Counted from the stretch's first letter, positions 23,190 through 35,769 are shown. The stretch: 64,000 bases of DNA from Apiospora phragmitis (GCA_038363925.1 JAQQWL010000016.1:248001-312000); one strand, 5' to 3'. Notes: generated by a model from the sequence alone, not told the origin. Translations and numbers: made by a program.

Positions 23190-23960
23190 ATGAATGCTCC
23201 CCGATCGTTGTTGGTCCTTAGCGCGCTGGGTTGTCTGTCCCTCTGGGGCGTCGCCTGGCTCAATGGGACGCTCGAAGCCTTATTTTTGGTCCAGGAGACC
23301 GGCCAATTCCCCGACGGACGCCTCCTGCGCAAGGTCTCCACCGGATACTCTGCCCTGGACGAAAGTCTCCCCGTCATCGCCTTCTTCGACGTCGTGACCA
23401 ACGCCCAGGCCCACCCGCCGCGCTGGCTGTTCTTCTACGTGTGCGGCACCATCGCCGCAGTAGATACGTGGGTTCTGATCGAAAGTCGTCGTCGAGGAGT
23501 GCGCAGCTTCTTTTTACGCCAGTAAGTTATCTCTCCCCTTTTTGGTATCCATCCGCGGGTATTCGTCCTATCGTTTGGAGGCCCGGTGACGGCAGCAGCA
23601 TCATCACAGGACCTGAGCCTGCGGCGGCTGATCTGGCCCGACCCTTGGAAGGTTACCGCGACGCCCCCTGGCTCCTATCAGGCTTTGCTGGAGGGCTGTC
23701 ATCTCTTTACCCAATTCGATGTTCTGATTGTCGGGGCCGCCATTGTCATATTCGCCCGCCACATGCTGGCCTCGAGCTCCTTCGTTCTGGCGCAGGAGCG
23801 GGAGCGGGGGAGAAGAGAGACCATCTGGATCGTGCTTGGTGCAGCTCTACTCGGCCCTGCTGCGGTCGGATCATTTGCCCTTAGTGTTAGGGAGGCCCGT
23901 CTTCGGGATTCCGTCAAGATGGACAACAAAAAGACGGTTGTTAGTAGCTACAAAAGGTGA
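23190..23960 (+). pseudogene. Cluster-associated small multi-pass membrane protein, interrupted
   Basis: From ATG 23190 (MNAPRSLLVLSALGCLSLWG) an open frame of 111 codons ends at TAA 23523-23525. The same frame is open again to 23960. The stop overlaps a GTAAGT, so an intron is possible, but no acceptor in the right phase precedes the second half. A nonsense change is therefore the simpler reading. Conserved-looking features include LVQETGQFPDGRLLRK, LPVIAFFDVVTNAQ and VLIESRRRGVR, and five or more hydrophobic segments. Proteins with these features recur beside fungal polyketide and terpenoid genes, but I cannot assign a catalytic role. It faces the FAD monooxygenase across a shared promoter. 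Confidence 0.5.
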
Positions 23961-24379
23961 AGGGCTACATATCATAGATTTGGGGTTGCAAGTGTCAGGC
24001 CTATACAGTAACCCGCGGTGAGAAGTGCAAGGGATGGCCGACACTCGAGGCCGGAAGTTGGAAAGAGAAAACGGTAGGTAGGGGGCCGGGAGCCTGAAAG
24101 CCCCTCATCAGCACCGTCAGGGTTCCGTCTTGGAGCTTTGTTTACTTAGCTGTCCGTAACCTCTTTATTGCTTGCTTACGCTACCAAAGAATAAGTAGCA
24201 TAGAGCTACAAATGTTTTTAGTTATTATACAACTTATTTATACTGCCAATATAGCTAGGTGTATTCTCCTAAGACCTTCTCATAACTCTAGGTACATATG
24301 AGTTTGAAGTAACATTAATGTTGTGCAAGCCCATTCCATCAATGCTTCATACTCCTGCCCAAAACCCAACCTTCATCAT
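23961..24379. other. Intergenic, no gene recognised
   Basis: Convergent 3' flanks of the membrane protein gene and the GPI-type gene. No gene was seen. Confidence 0.45.
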
Positions 24380-24929
24380 CTATACTAAAGCAATGACTGT
24401 CGCAACAAAAACCCCAATGACAGCCAGTAATGGGTCCTGCAATGATGCAGCAGGGTTTGTGCCACCGCTTTGGCCATCGGATAGGCTAGGGGGTTCTGTG
24501 CTGGCCGGTGCATTGCTGCCGCTGCCGCTCCCGGCGAGGATTGATGTTGACTCCACACGACCGGATGAAGTAGCAGTAGCTTGGCCGCCGATCATAGTGA
24601 TTACCTCCGTGTCGTAATCGTGAATTGTTATTGTTGTCTTGCGGATGGATGTCAGGGGCGAGGAAGGCTTCCCGCAGGACAAGTAGGACGCAGAGGTCGG
24701 CCACGTTTCGGTGTCCTTGTAGGCATCGCAGCCAGGCAAGTCTGTCCGGAGAGGACCAGCTCGGCCGCCGCCGCAGGGATGGGGGTCACAGATCTCCCCC
24801 GTTTTCTATGTCGTAGTGATGGGCGATGCCGTCTTCACATGTCGTGTAACTGGTACTATGGTCACAGCGGGCGCTGGCAAAGCCGGCGAGAAATGCGAGT
24901 GCCGGCATGAAGTACGAAGTGCTCTTCAT
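24380..24929 (-). CDS. Secreted Cys-rich GPI-anchor-type protein, frameshifted at a G run
   Basis: ATG at 24929 begins a signal peptide (MKSTSYFMPALAFLAGFASA) followed by CDHSTSYTTCEDGI. Reading stops at ENGGDL, but a shift of one base at the five-G run on the coding strand (24796-24800) continues as ICDPHPCGGGRAG...DLPGCDAYKDTETW..YLSC. This is the Cys pattern of a family of small fungal surface proteins. The C-terminus has a Ser/Gly spacer and a hydrophobic tail (LLAVIGVFVATVIALV), as expected for GPI attachment. One G too many would explain the break. Function is unknown. Confidence 0.6.
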
Positions 24930-24951
24930 GATGAGTGGTTGACATAAAAAA

Positions 24952-24968
24952 AGAGAGAGAGAGAGAGA
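24952..24968. repeat. (GA)n microsatellite in 5' leader
   Basis: Seventeen bases of alternating A/G immediately upstream of the start of the GPI-type gene (CT-rich on its coding strand, common in fungal 5' leaders). Confidence 0.7.
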
Positions 24969-25152
24969 TGAAGAGAATAAATACGGTGCAATGTAAGTAT
25001 CTGAAGACAAGGCAAATCCGCTGACTTATAAGCACAGTACAGCGTTCTTGGTTATGGGGTGATGCCGCTAGATAGTCGCTTGACTCTCTCGTATATCCAG
25101 TAGGATTCGGATCATTTGAATGATCTCAGCTGCTTGGCAATGTCATTGTTTG

Positions 25153-25179
25153 TGCCGTTTATGCCGTTTATGCCGTTTT
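25153..25179. repeat. Three tandem 9-mers
   Basis: TGCCGTTTA repeated three times (last copy TGCCGTTTT) in the gap between the GPI-type gene and the PKS 3' end. The rest of this gap (24930-25314) holds nothing recognisable. Confidence 0.75.
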
Positions 25180-25314
25180 CCATTGTATTGCACGTGTTTG
25201 AGAAGCCCGATGACCGTTTCTTGTGCTGTGCCATGCGAGCTCAGCATGTATTGATTGCTATGGATAATTAAGGTTGTAAAATGCGAACTTGCAATTGAAA
25301 GTCGCTAAATGGAG

Positions 25315-28300
25315 TTATTCAACAAAGATGCCGTTGTTAGCACAAATTTGAGACGCCAGTTTGCGAGGTGTCATGTTTGGCCCCAGCAGTTGTTGGAAAG
25401 GAATATCTATGGCGAACTCATTGAACAGCCAATTCCGGAGTTCAGCACCAACCATGCTGTCAATTCCGTAGCTTGCGACGGAGCCTTCCGAATCAAACAC
25501 CTCCAGGTCTAGCAACAGCATACGAGACAGCTTCCTGACGACATGGTCTCTCGCAGTTTGACGCGCTTCTTCTGGACTTGGTGCGGCCAGCATCGACGCG
25601 AGGGCACTGGCACCGGCGTTGCCATGGGCTGACGATCCACTGGCTTGCTTCATGTTGTGAACCAACATTCTAAATCGCTTGTCGGCCATCCAGAAAGGTT
25701 CGACGTCGCCCGCTTCCCGTACAGCACGAGAACAAAAGGCTGGGGTTAAGGCCGATGACGACCTGGCTGCCGCAAGTGGCGTTGGTCTGCTGTTCATGGA
25801 CGGCCAGTTCCACAGAGCGGAGCAGGAACTCCTCGTCAATACCGTACATGCCTTTGCGTTTGAGAGACTCTTCGAGTTCCGTGTTCTCCGACACAACTCC
25901 CACGCCGAGAATCATGGGGAGAATGGCGGAGCAGCCCCTCTCACCCTTCACACGACGATGATGGGCCAGCGCATCTAAGTAGGCATTGGCGGCTGCGTAA
26001 CTCGGCTGGCCTGGCGTTCCAAGAATGCCAGACACGGAACTGGTCACCAGAAAGAAATCCAGTTCCATACCGGAAAGGACGACCTGAAGGTTCGCGGCAC
26101 CCTGAACCTTGGGTCTCGTCGAAACAATCCAGTCCTGGTAACTCATCTTGTAAAAGAGAGAGTCCTATAGCGACATATATCAGTTCAACCTCGCTTTAAG
26201 TTAGGTAGTGGTACTGCTGGGTACGGCAGTTTGTGTATGTAAGTACTCCCCCTCAATACCATCGCTGCATGCACCACACCCCGGAGGGGCCGGTTGTGTG
26301 GGATGTTGCCTACTGCACGCTTGACATCCTGGAGCACGCTGACATCGCCTCGAGTCACCTGAAAATTGGCACCGGCAATTTTCAGCTCCTCCACGAGGAC
26401 TGCGGCATTCTTCGCATCCGCGCCTGATCGGGAGAGGAAGCAGAAGTTTCAAGCTCCCCTCTTCATAATCCACGAGGACAAACTCCGACCGAGCCCACCG
26501 AGACATCCGACTAACAAGTAACTGGCATCCGCATCGAACCCAGCGGTGGGGATAGATGGGGTTACAAGGAGTGGTCTGTCAGATTTCCCATACTCCAAAA
26601 GTATCTTGGCAGCGCTGAAGTCATCTCGGAAACCCGCCACAGCATCGTTGAGCTCGGCGATATTTCTGGTATGGATATCGCTCTAGCCCCGTATCTTGTT
26701 GCCGCGATACAAGTCGAGAACTTTTGCCAAACCCCGGCTTACCTCGGTTGGCCTCAACTTACATAGCTCCAGGATATCGAACGAGAAATAGTTGGCGCCC
26801 CGTTGAAGTGGGACAGGGTCTAGAGTGTTGCGCTTCAGGACTTTCTTGCGGCCGAAGCCCGCGATGTGCCGCCATGCTTCCCGTGACATTGAAGCGGGAG
26901 TCGAAGCACAACCTAGAACAATGTCGACGCAGCCTCGAGGACTACGAAGAAATGCTAGGAGCTCTTCTTCAGATGACAGCATCTGTGGGCTGTCTAACCC
27001 GTAGCACTCTTGGAGGGAGCTAGCTTCGGTTTCATTCGTGACAAACACGTACGGTGTGGCACCTGAAACTCGAGCCACCTGGATCGCGGCTGCACCAATA
27101 AGACCGGTACCAGGCAAGATCAGAATCGCTTCGGCCGGTTGTATCTTGGCGAGGTGTTGGAGTGCATACAGAGCCGATGAGTATGCCATTGGCAGGCCTG
27201 CGAAGTCGGTCATAGACTCCTCAGGAGAACTTTCTGGAGCAGCAACTCGGGAGTTACCTGGTGTGTGTCAAATCCACTGAGACTGAAACCAACGACATTG
27301 TCTCCCTCAGCAAGACCTTGGACAGCGCTACCCACGCGGCTCACAACACCACCAACCTCGTGACTGAACTTGGTTGAGATATCCGTGCCGGCAATCACTT
27401 GAATGGACTCCCTATTAAGGCCAGCAAGAGAAACTCGGGCTTCAACATCTGTGGGTGCCAAGGTAGCGCCCAAAGTGCCATGGTCAAACAAGACTTTTCC
27501 TGACTAGACTTTACCCCGAAGAGGAGTCATCGGGTCGAAGTCGAAAGAAATCTCTTCCAATTCCCTTTCGTCAGTCCCATATGTCTTATTGATGCGCTCA
27601 TTGGGAAGAAGACGGCTGACATATGTCATATCAGCGGAGACGTAGTAATTACTCATTCTCAAGCCTGCCACCGCCCTTCAACTGATTGGCGGTCGTCGAA
27701 GCAACATTGACCGCGACCTGTTCGGTGCTTGTGCTTTCGAGATCGAAATCCACGGTCACGATGTTGATAGCTGCATTTTCGGATCTCACTGACCGCATCA
27801 AACCAGCAACCATGGCTGCCTCGGGTTTCTGGCCGCGGAGAAGGCCACCGGCCGTGGCCCAAAGAAGGGTTTTAGCATGGCTTGCCACGCTTTGGACAAC
27901 TTCAAACTCCTCTTTGGTTATGTCACTCAACAGGGACTGCTCAAGATCGAGTACAATGACATGCGGCTGGATGGTCTTGGCTTGGGAAAGTTGGAGCGTT
28001 TGCCCCTTGAGGCCGACGTTCGAACAGGCGCTATAATCAATGAACACTCTTGTCAGTTTTCATCCCAAGCACGAGTCATCATGTCGGGGAACTTTTAACT
28101 TACCGAAGCACTTCGTTAATGATAAATGAGGTAGCTGTTCGGTACAAAATCTGCACTTCGTCGTCCGACGCGCTCATCTCCCTCGGGACATGATTTACAG
28201 CGCGAACCCCGGTCAGCCTATTGTCATTTATCCGAAGTATGCGGCCATTCTCCACGAGGAGCTCTAGAAGTTCATCGACTTCGTCATCAGCGTCAGCTAA

Positions 28301-31300
28301 AATGGCATCGATTGACGCTCTCTTCACCGTTTCCGAAATGATGGCGTTGTCAAGTGCGCACTTCTCACGTTTGGCGTTCTTGAAGGGGGTGATTTCCGCG
28401 TCGACCCGTTCCGTATCGGCATCAGCTGTGACGGCAGTGTAGTGAAGCTCGGGGAATACACTCAATAAAGTCAGAGCATGAAGGCCGCCGATGTCGAGAA
28501 CCTTGTACGAGGGGTCCTTGAACACGGCCAGATCCATAAACTGTTGGAGGCTCTCGAACTGGTCGATGGTGTCCAGATCTTGCTTCCAGGTCATCTCGCC
28601 GTGGGGCATTGACCCAGCTCCGAGTGATGATGTCTGTAACGGCGGCATCATAAAGTGTACCGCGCATATTGCGCATCTGCATGAGGACCTGACCATCCTC
28701 GGCTACGAGCTGGTTGCCGCAGACGAAGGATCGAGTGCCCCGCTCGTCGGTCCAGGCGGTGGCACTTGCATCGCCAGAGATGAGCTGGGTTGATCTCGGC
28801 TTCCAGATAGCCACTTCATCCACCTGGATGGGAATGATGCCGGCGGACATGGCGCTGGATCGACCAGCGTAGATACTGGCGATCATGAGCTGAAGGCAGC
28901 GGTCCACAGTACTGGGATGGAGCACATGACGAGACTCGCCCTCTACATTGCCTGCTGCGGTCTTGAGCTTAGTCTCGCACGTGCAAATGTAATCGACGCC
29001 GTTGAAGTTGATGTTTGTCATATCGGCAAAGGTGGGGCCGTAATCGAAGTCCACAGCCCGGAGTGCCTGGTTCCACTCCTTGCCGGATGCTCTCTGCTTC
29101 AGGGAACCGCTCGCTTTGGGATCCGGCCGCTGCGTCGCGACTTTGACGCTGAGGCTGCCGGCCATATGGTTCCGGAGGGCTCCATCCTGATCAATCTATG
29201 ACACGTTGAAGTCCCACCAGAGGTTACTGTCATCTTCGTTGTGGATAGCTGGCCGCATGTTGAAGATGACCTCAATACCGATATCGTCGTCCGGGGTGAC
29301 AAGGGCCTTGTGGATCGAAATGTCGCGAAGTACATAGTTGGTTATCTCGCAGTCCTTCTCGACCGTTTCCTTTAGCTGCGTGATCGCCTCCATGGCCACT
29401 TCGGGGAGCTGTGAGCACTGTTCTTTTCGCGGTTGAGACTCGAGTCCCGACTCGGATTACGGAGACTTACTGGAGAAGTATCCGGCAGCTGGGAAGACAG
29501 CCTCGCCGCCGAGGGAATGGTCTTTCAGCCCAGGGACATCTCGGATGCGCAGGAAGTTGCGCCACGTGGGTTCTACTGGGGAAGCCCCCGGGACTAACGC
29601 CCCGAGGAGATCGTGGCGCGCATACCTTGGGGCACGGTGCTCTACGCTCTGTCGGTTCTCGGCCCAGTAGCATTTGCGGCTCCACTGGTATGGCGGCAGG
29701 TCGACGATGAGGTTCCCGCGCTTGTAAACCACCTTACCTGAGTCAATAGTCTCCTCGACCGACGTGACACGGTCAATATCGAGCGCATAGTTCCTCAAGA
29801 ACAGCTCACCCGCGAGCATGAGCATGCGCGCAGCCGAATCTTCCCCACGGACCAAGGTTGGCAAGTATTCCATCTTGGCATGACCGAGAGCTGACTTGAT
29901 CTGCCGTATCGGACCCCCCATTGCGCTGTGGGGGCCAACCTCGATCAGCATATCCACCTTGGCAAATTCGGAATTTGTCATGATCGTTTGCACGGCCTGG
30001 TTGAAGAGGACCGGGTTTCGTAAGTTCTGACTGAAGTACACATCGTCCACTGCCTGGTCAGGTTGAAGAACATAGTTAGTCACCGACGAGACCATCTTGG
30101 CGTCCGTGATAATCGGGAGATCGAAGGGCAGCATCTGCTCCTTGGCGCGTCTGAAGAGTAGCTCATATCTCTCGGCCGCAGGTGCCATGTGGGCCGAGTG
30201 ATATGCCTTGCCGCTGGTTTTGACCGCTCGAGCAAAGATATTCTGGCTGTTCAACTCGCCCCCAAGTTTCTCTATTGCTGAAGCATCGCCAGATAAAGTC
30301 ACGCCAGCCGGCGAGTTGTGGCAGGCCACAGCGATCTGGCCGTGGTAAGGGGCGAGATATGGCTCCACGGCTTCGGCGCCCAACCCTACCGCCAGCATGG
30401 CACCATCTGTGTCGATGTCCCGTACCACCTTTCCGCGGAGGTACGCCAAGACGATGGCGTGTGATGCAGAAATAAGCCCGGCGGCGTAGGCTGCGGCGAT
30501 TTCTCCAGACGAATGACCCACGGTGACGGCTGGGAGGATGGACCACGAGCACATCAGTTATACCAGTGCAATTTGGGTTGCAGTGGTCAAGGGCTGTGCG
30601 TACTCGGCATCTTCAACCAGAGACGTGGCTGCCGGCTCGAGCAGCATGTCTTCCAAAGTCCAGTCAGGTCCACCCTCAAGGTCACCCAGGATCATATCTA
30701 GCATCCGGATGCTGCGGAGGAAGCTGGGATAGTACGTCATGAGGTCGGCGCCCATACGAGCCCATTGAGCTCCATGCCCAGTGAAGACAAACACAACTGT
30801 GGGGGCCGATCTGTTCTCGGCAAAGGTGAGGCCCTCAAATTTGCCTTTTTCGAGCTCGGGGCGGCTGAGGACCTTGAAGCCTCGGCTGGAGAAAGCGGTG
30901 CGGCGATTTCCAAGGGTATAAGCGAGGTCTAACATATTATAGTTCCCAGATACCGGGCCCAGGACGTCCAGGTTCCGTTGCAGGGTCGCCTTGTCATGCG
31001 CAGAGAAGGTAAGTAAGAATGGGCGGTTGCGGTGGAAGGCGCCACGGGGTATCTTCATCGATCTTTTGTTCTCGGCCGAGTGGTAACGATAAGACTGCAT
31101 CTGGGTCAGGAGGGAGTCGGCCCCCTCGACGATTATGTGTGCATTTGTGCCCCCGTATCCAAATGAGTTGACACTGACCCGTTTGATCTGGCTGTGACGA
31201 AAGGCTGTCGGCTCAGTCGGGACAGTCACTGCCCACTGGTCCCACTTGATGGATGGGCTCGGATTCTTGAGTCTGGTCGGAATAACAACGCCCCTTTCCA

Positions 31301-32693
31301 CGGAAAGGACCGCTTTGATGAGGGCGGAAAGCCCAGAGGCTGCTTCGCTGTGGCCGATGTTGGTTTTCACCGCCTAAGCAGTCACGTTTTGGTTAGAGTC
31401 AACTGTGTTGTTTCACAAGTATGCGAAGAACTTACCCCAACCATCAATGGCGGGTCTTCGCCTGGCCGCCGGCTTTGGTTCATTGCCAGACTGACGGCGT
31501 GGACTTCAAGGGGATCCCCAACGGTGATTCCAGTCCCATGGCACTCAAGATACCCCGTCAATAGGGGATCAAGGTTCCCACCACGCTGGTAGGCGTGGGT
31601 GATGACCTCGACCTGGCCGTCACGGTTTGGGTGTGTAATACCAACAGCTGGGACCCTTCCATTGTTGTTTGTTGCGCTGGAGCGGATGACAGCCCGGATA
31701 GGATCTCCATCTCTGATAGCATCGCTGAGCCGTTTGAGGTAGACAGCGCCAACACCTTCTGCGCGACCATAGCCGTCCGCGGCCGCGTCAAAGGTAGAAC
31801 AGGCCGAGTTGGGAGAGAGCATACCCAGCTTGGCCGTATTAATATGCTGGCCGACCGTCAGGACCAGGTTCACTCCTCCCACGACAGCAGCCGCACATTC
31901 CTTGTTCCTCAGTGCATTACAGGCGTTGTGCACAGCATAAATACTCGAGGAGCAAGCAGTGTTGACGACTATCGAGGGTCCCCGCAAGTTAAAAACGTGA
32001 CTAATCCGGTTGCTAAGGATACCGGGATCGACGCCCGTCGCCGCAAACGAGTGGCGGAACGACGGCTCCTTGAAACACATCTGCTGGAAGTCCGAGGTGA
32101 AGCTTGCGGCGAACACGGCCGTCTTAGACCCGGCAACCTCGACGAGGGTGACGCCTGCGGATTCGAACGCCTCGTAGACAACTTAGAGCAGCTTGCGTTG
32201 CTGCGTGTCCATCCACATGGCCTCGATGGGCGTGATGCCGAAAAAGGAGGGATCAAACTCTTGCAGAGTCTCATCGGCCAAGAAGTAGCACCCCAGCACG
32301 TTGCAGCTGCCGGGGCGGTCGTTGTTCGCATGGAAGTGAGCGTCGATGCTGAACCTGCTCTCCGGCACCTTCGGGGTCTGACCGCTCTTCTTGTTCATCA
32401 TGAGCGACCAGAAGCCAGAGGCTGACTTGACCTCACCAGGAAGGCGGCATCCTGCCAAGGAGACACTTGTTAGCGAAATGTAAGATGATGTGGTAGGTAC
32501 TTCATCCTTATTACGTACCCATGCCGACCACTGCGATAGGCTCGAGTTGCTCGCTCAGGGGCTTCTCAGCCGAAGTGGACAGTAGCTTCGCTGCGTAAGT
32601 CTCGTCATTAACAATGGCTTGGGCTGAGTAGACGCCATAGCCGGACTCAGTCGAGCTCTCGCCCGGAGATGAGGTGGCGCGCATGAACGGCAT
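25315..32693 (-). pseudogene. Highly reducing polyketide synthase, multiply disabled
   Basis: All domains of an iterative HR-PKS can be followed from MPFMRATSS (32693) to GIFVE at 25315. They are KS (NTACSSS, ECHGTG, NIGHSEAASG), AT (GHGAQW, VGHSSGE), DH-type (VFPAAGY), C-methyltransferase-like, central pseudo-KR, ER (LPGTGLIGAAAIQVA), KR (LVGCLGGLGRSL) and ACP (GIDSM). Introns at about 32518-32459, 31436-31377, 29481-29410, 28106-28049 and 26250-26169 are recognisable. Lesions: stops at 32183-32185, 30558-30560, 29196-29198, 27504-27506, 26683-26685 and 26449-26451; frameshifts near 28600-28625, 27650, 27232 and 25743; and a GT-to-GG donor at 26249-26250. Some frameshifts fall in G/C runs, but the stops do not. 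The methyltransferase lacks the GxGxG SAM motif. It must once have made a reduced, possibly methylated polyketide; it can hardly work now. Confidence 0.93.
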
Positions 32694-33209
32694 CTTGACG
32701 ATTCTGTAGGTGATTCTTCGAACTTGGTCAATGTATCGGATGTGCATGATGTCTGTCGTATGATTTCTGAATGTCCATCGAACCACTTCCCGAAGTGATT
32801 TGGTTTTAATGCCGTCGATCGGGGGATGCTACGTGCTAGACAGGAGTCCGGCCATGCGTAGTGGCAGGGCGGACAGCGATATGCATCTCGGAAGGATGCC
32901 CACCCCTGAGTCCTGAAGGATTCCCTCACGTGCAGGCGGCGTCGCCCGCCACACTAGCGCGGAAAATGGATTCCGAGCGGCGAAAGGAGTGCCCCTGAGT
33001 CCTTTTACAAGCCTAACACGGTCTCCGCGCGGCCGTTGGTTGTCCGCGTTCCCGGCCAGTCAGTCACAAATGTACACTCGGGCACTTATACCATTTTTTG
33101 GTAGACGTACTTATTGTGATACGGCAAGTCCAACTCGGGCTGACTCCTAAATCCTGATCGATCTCGGCGGACTATCTAACCGAATATCCCCTTTTGTCAC
33201 CTGCAATCA
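32694..33209. promoter_or_regulatory. Divergent promoter of HR-PKS and class B flavin monooxygenase
   Basis: 516 bp between the two outward-facing genes, GC-rich in the middle. It contains the candidate operator CGGCCG-TTGGTTGT-CCGC at 33030-33047. Confidence 0.5.
33030..33047. promoter_or_regulatory. Candidate Zn2Cys6 operator, copy 2
   Basis: CGGCCGTT then GGTTG then TCCGC. It shares CGGCCGTT and TCCGC with the copy at 23030 but has one extra spacer base. Confidence 0.45.
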
Positions 33210-35239
33210 ATGTCTGGGTCCAAGGGCAGCACGTCGTGATGTGGTGGTAGTAGGCGCTGGTGAGTTACCACGTGTGGAGCGCCGATCATCTTGCTAACTC
33301 ATGGACGTGGCAGGGTGGACTGGGCTTATAGCAGCCAAGACTTACCTCGAGTTGTCCCGGAGACGGACCTTGTCATAGTTGACGAAGGCCGATCCATCGG
33401 TGGGGTTTGGTGCAAGGAAAGGCTTTATCCAGACCTCTACGCACAAGTGAGCCACCCGTTGTTCGAATACAGCTTCTACGAGATGCCCAAGGAGGGCATC
33501 AGCAAGGATGGATACATACCTGGTATAGTTCATTTCGAGATACATGCTTCCTACGTGGGGTGAAAGAAACTAATGGACAATATACTTAGGCTACATCATT
33601 CATGAGTACCTCAAAAACTTTGCCCGTGACTATGAACTCCTCCCGCGAATACAGCTGGAGCCGACAGTCACTTCTGTTCAACGGACTGCGTCGGGGCACT
33701 GGCTAGTCCACCTTACCGACGATCAGAAACTCGAATGTGAGAAGCTGATTTGGGCCATTGGGACTGCCTCGCACCCGATCATGCCCGAGTGGGAATCGAG
33801 CACATTCGCGAACCCCGTGATACACTCGGCCCACACAGGCACAGAGCTCAAGCAAATAGCAAGCGCGAACCGGGTGACAGTCGTCGGGGTGCCAAATCGG
33901 CCTTTGACACGGTTTATATGCTTTTGAAGGAAAAGAAGACGGTCGACTGGGTTATTCGAGAGGACGGCGCCGGGACCATTGCCATGGTCCCGCCGACGCT
34001 CTTTGGCATCTGGAACATGGTCGACGTAGTGTCCACCAGGGCCGTTGCCAGTATGAGCGCAAGCATCATGAACACATCTGGATTCTTGTACAACCTGATT
34101 CATCGGACGCGGCCTGGCCGGCTGGCGGCACAGGGCTTCTGGCGCTGGCTAACGTACATTTCCGATCGGGAAGCGGACTATCAGAGCGACGAGAATTTCG
34201 AGAAACTGGAGACCTACTCCGCAAGGTTATGGGTGAGTATGCCTTGCCATATAATCAAGTCTCTGGTCAAGCTGATCTTTCCTTGTTTCAGGGCGTTTTG
34301 GGTCAGAGCAGGCCTTGGTACAGCATCGGCGCCCGACTTCTGGAAGACACTCCACAGTGGCGACTTGATCGTGTACCGATCGGAAGTAGAATCCTTGAGC
34401 CACACGGATGTGGTCAACCTCAAGAACGGCATCTCTCTGCAGAGCGACATGGTCATATCCTGCACAGGCTTTTCCAAGCCTCACGGGCCGTTCGGAGCCG
34501 ACCTTCGCGAAGAGCTGGGCCTTTCGTACGCCCAGGCGGACGCCGCCAAATGGGCTGAGCTCGATGCGGTGGCCGATAACAAGGTCGACAGGCTCCTACC
34601 CATACTCGGGGATATCGGAGCACCGGAGCCAAAGCAGTCTTCCCTCACTCTCGTCCTCCCGGATCGTCGCTCTCGCGCCAATCGAACAACGATAGCCAGG
34701 AGCCAAAGGTCCATACGCAGGGTCCGACACGACACTACCGGGCGATTGTGCCCCTCAAGCTCGCGGCCAAGGACGACCGTTCCATCTGCTTTCTGGGCCA
34801 GATCCACTCCATCTTCACACCCACGACCAACGAGCTGGCTGCCTTGTGGGCCAGCGCCTACATGCTCGGCAAGCTGCAGCTTCCCAGCGAGGCGGTCATG
34901 GAGACGCAGGTTGCTGAGTCCAACGCTTGGGAGCGAAAGCGGTATTTGGAGATGGGTGCGAAGAACTCGTACTGCATTTTGGATTTCCTATCGGTGAGTG
35001 ACCCTGACTTCTCCGTTACCTGATGCCGTGCACCAAGCCAACAGGACAGTTCATCGCTGACACTTTGGCACCCCGATCCCTCAAAACAGTACATTGATAC
35101 ACTCGCAAAGGACTTGGGCATCAGACCGGCGCGGAAGTCGGATCCATTCTCGGAGATGTTTGTGCGGTACAAGCCTCGAGATTATAAGGGTCTTGTGAAC
35201 GAGTTTTTGGCGGCACAGGCTAAGTTGAGAAGACCTTGA
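33210..35239 (+). pseudogene. Class B flavin-containing monooxygenase, frameshifted several times
   Basis: The remains of a two-Rossmann-fold FAD/NADPH monooxygenase can be read in pieces: DVVVVGAGWTGLIAAK, GGVWCKERLYPDL, WAIGTASHP, a second nucleotide-binding stretch leading to AKSAFDTVYMLL, MVISCTGFSKP and a C-terminus ending AKLRRP. Introns at 33258-33315, 33515-33590 and 34995-35088 splice properly. The frame is lost near 33229, at the C run about 33353-33356, at the G run 33886-33889, near 34310 and between 34650 and 34730. The second and third breaks are repaired by one more C or G and could be base-calling errors; the others are less easily explained. Its place opposite the PKS suggests a tailoring oxidation of the polyketide. 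Confidence 0.85.
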
Positions 35240-35769
35240 TTAGCAATAATCCTTCCGATCTGGGAGGGTGGGAGGGGGAGATGAGATCGATTCCCTTCAT
35301 TCGGACATAGTCCTGACTGCTGGGTGGTTGCACGTGGACTCATGGACGAGTAGATGGCCAGGTCGTTTATATTGAAGCCTTGGCTTTATCAAATTGTATG
35401 ACTTCCAACGTAAGCTCGAAGACTCTTACAGTACCTTGTAGCACCAGTCCTCAATTAAGCTGTGAGACATTACCGGATTCAGAAGAAACCCGATTCCCGA
35501 TATTGAACCTGATCGCCCTTCGCAATCCTGATATGGTCAGACCAGCCACATGGGTGCTTTATAAGGAAGAAGTTGTTGGATTGATGCTGTACAAGAACGT
35601 ACTGGATTATATGGTTTGATGCCACATCTGACAGAACCTTGAGCTCCCTGCTGAGCGTCAGGCTGGCTGGTGGCTTGCAAGCAGGGGTCAGGGCTGGACG
35701 GGTCGGCCTTACATAAGGTATGTAGATAACAACACACCCAGGTAATTGGCCTGCCCAAGCTTCTAGTGA

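Noticed and set aside
31595..32425. 276-codon plus-strand frame opposite the PKS KS domain
   Set aside because: Antisense of the KS coding region; no family resemblance.
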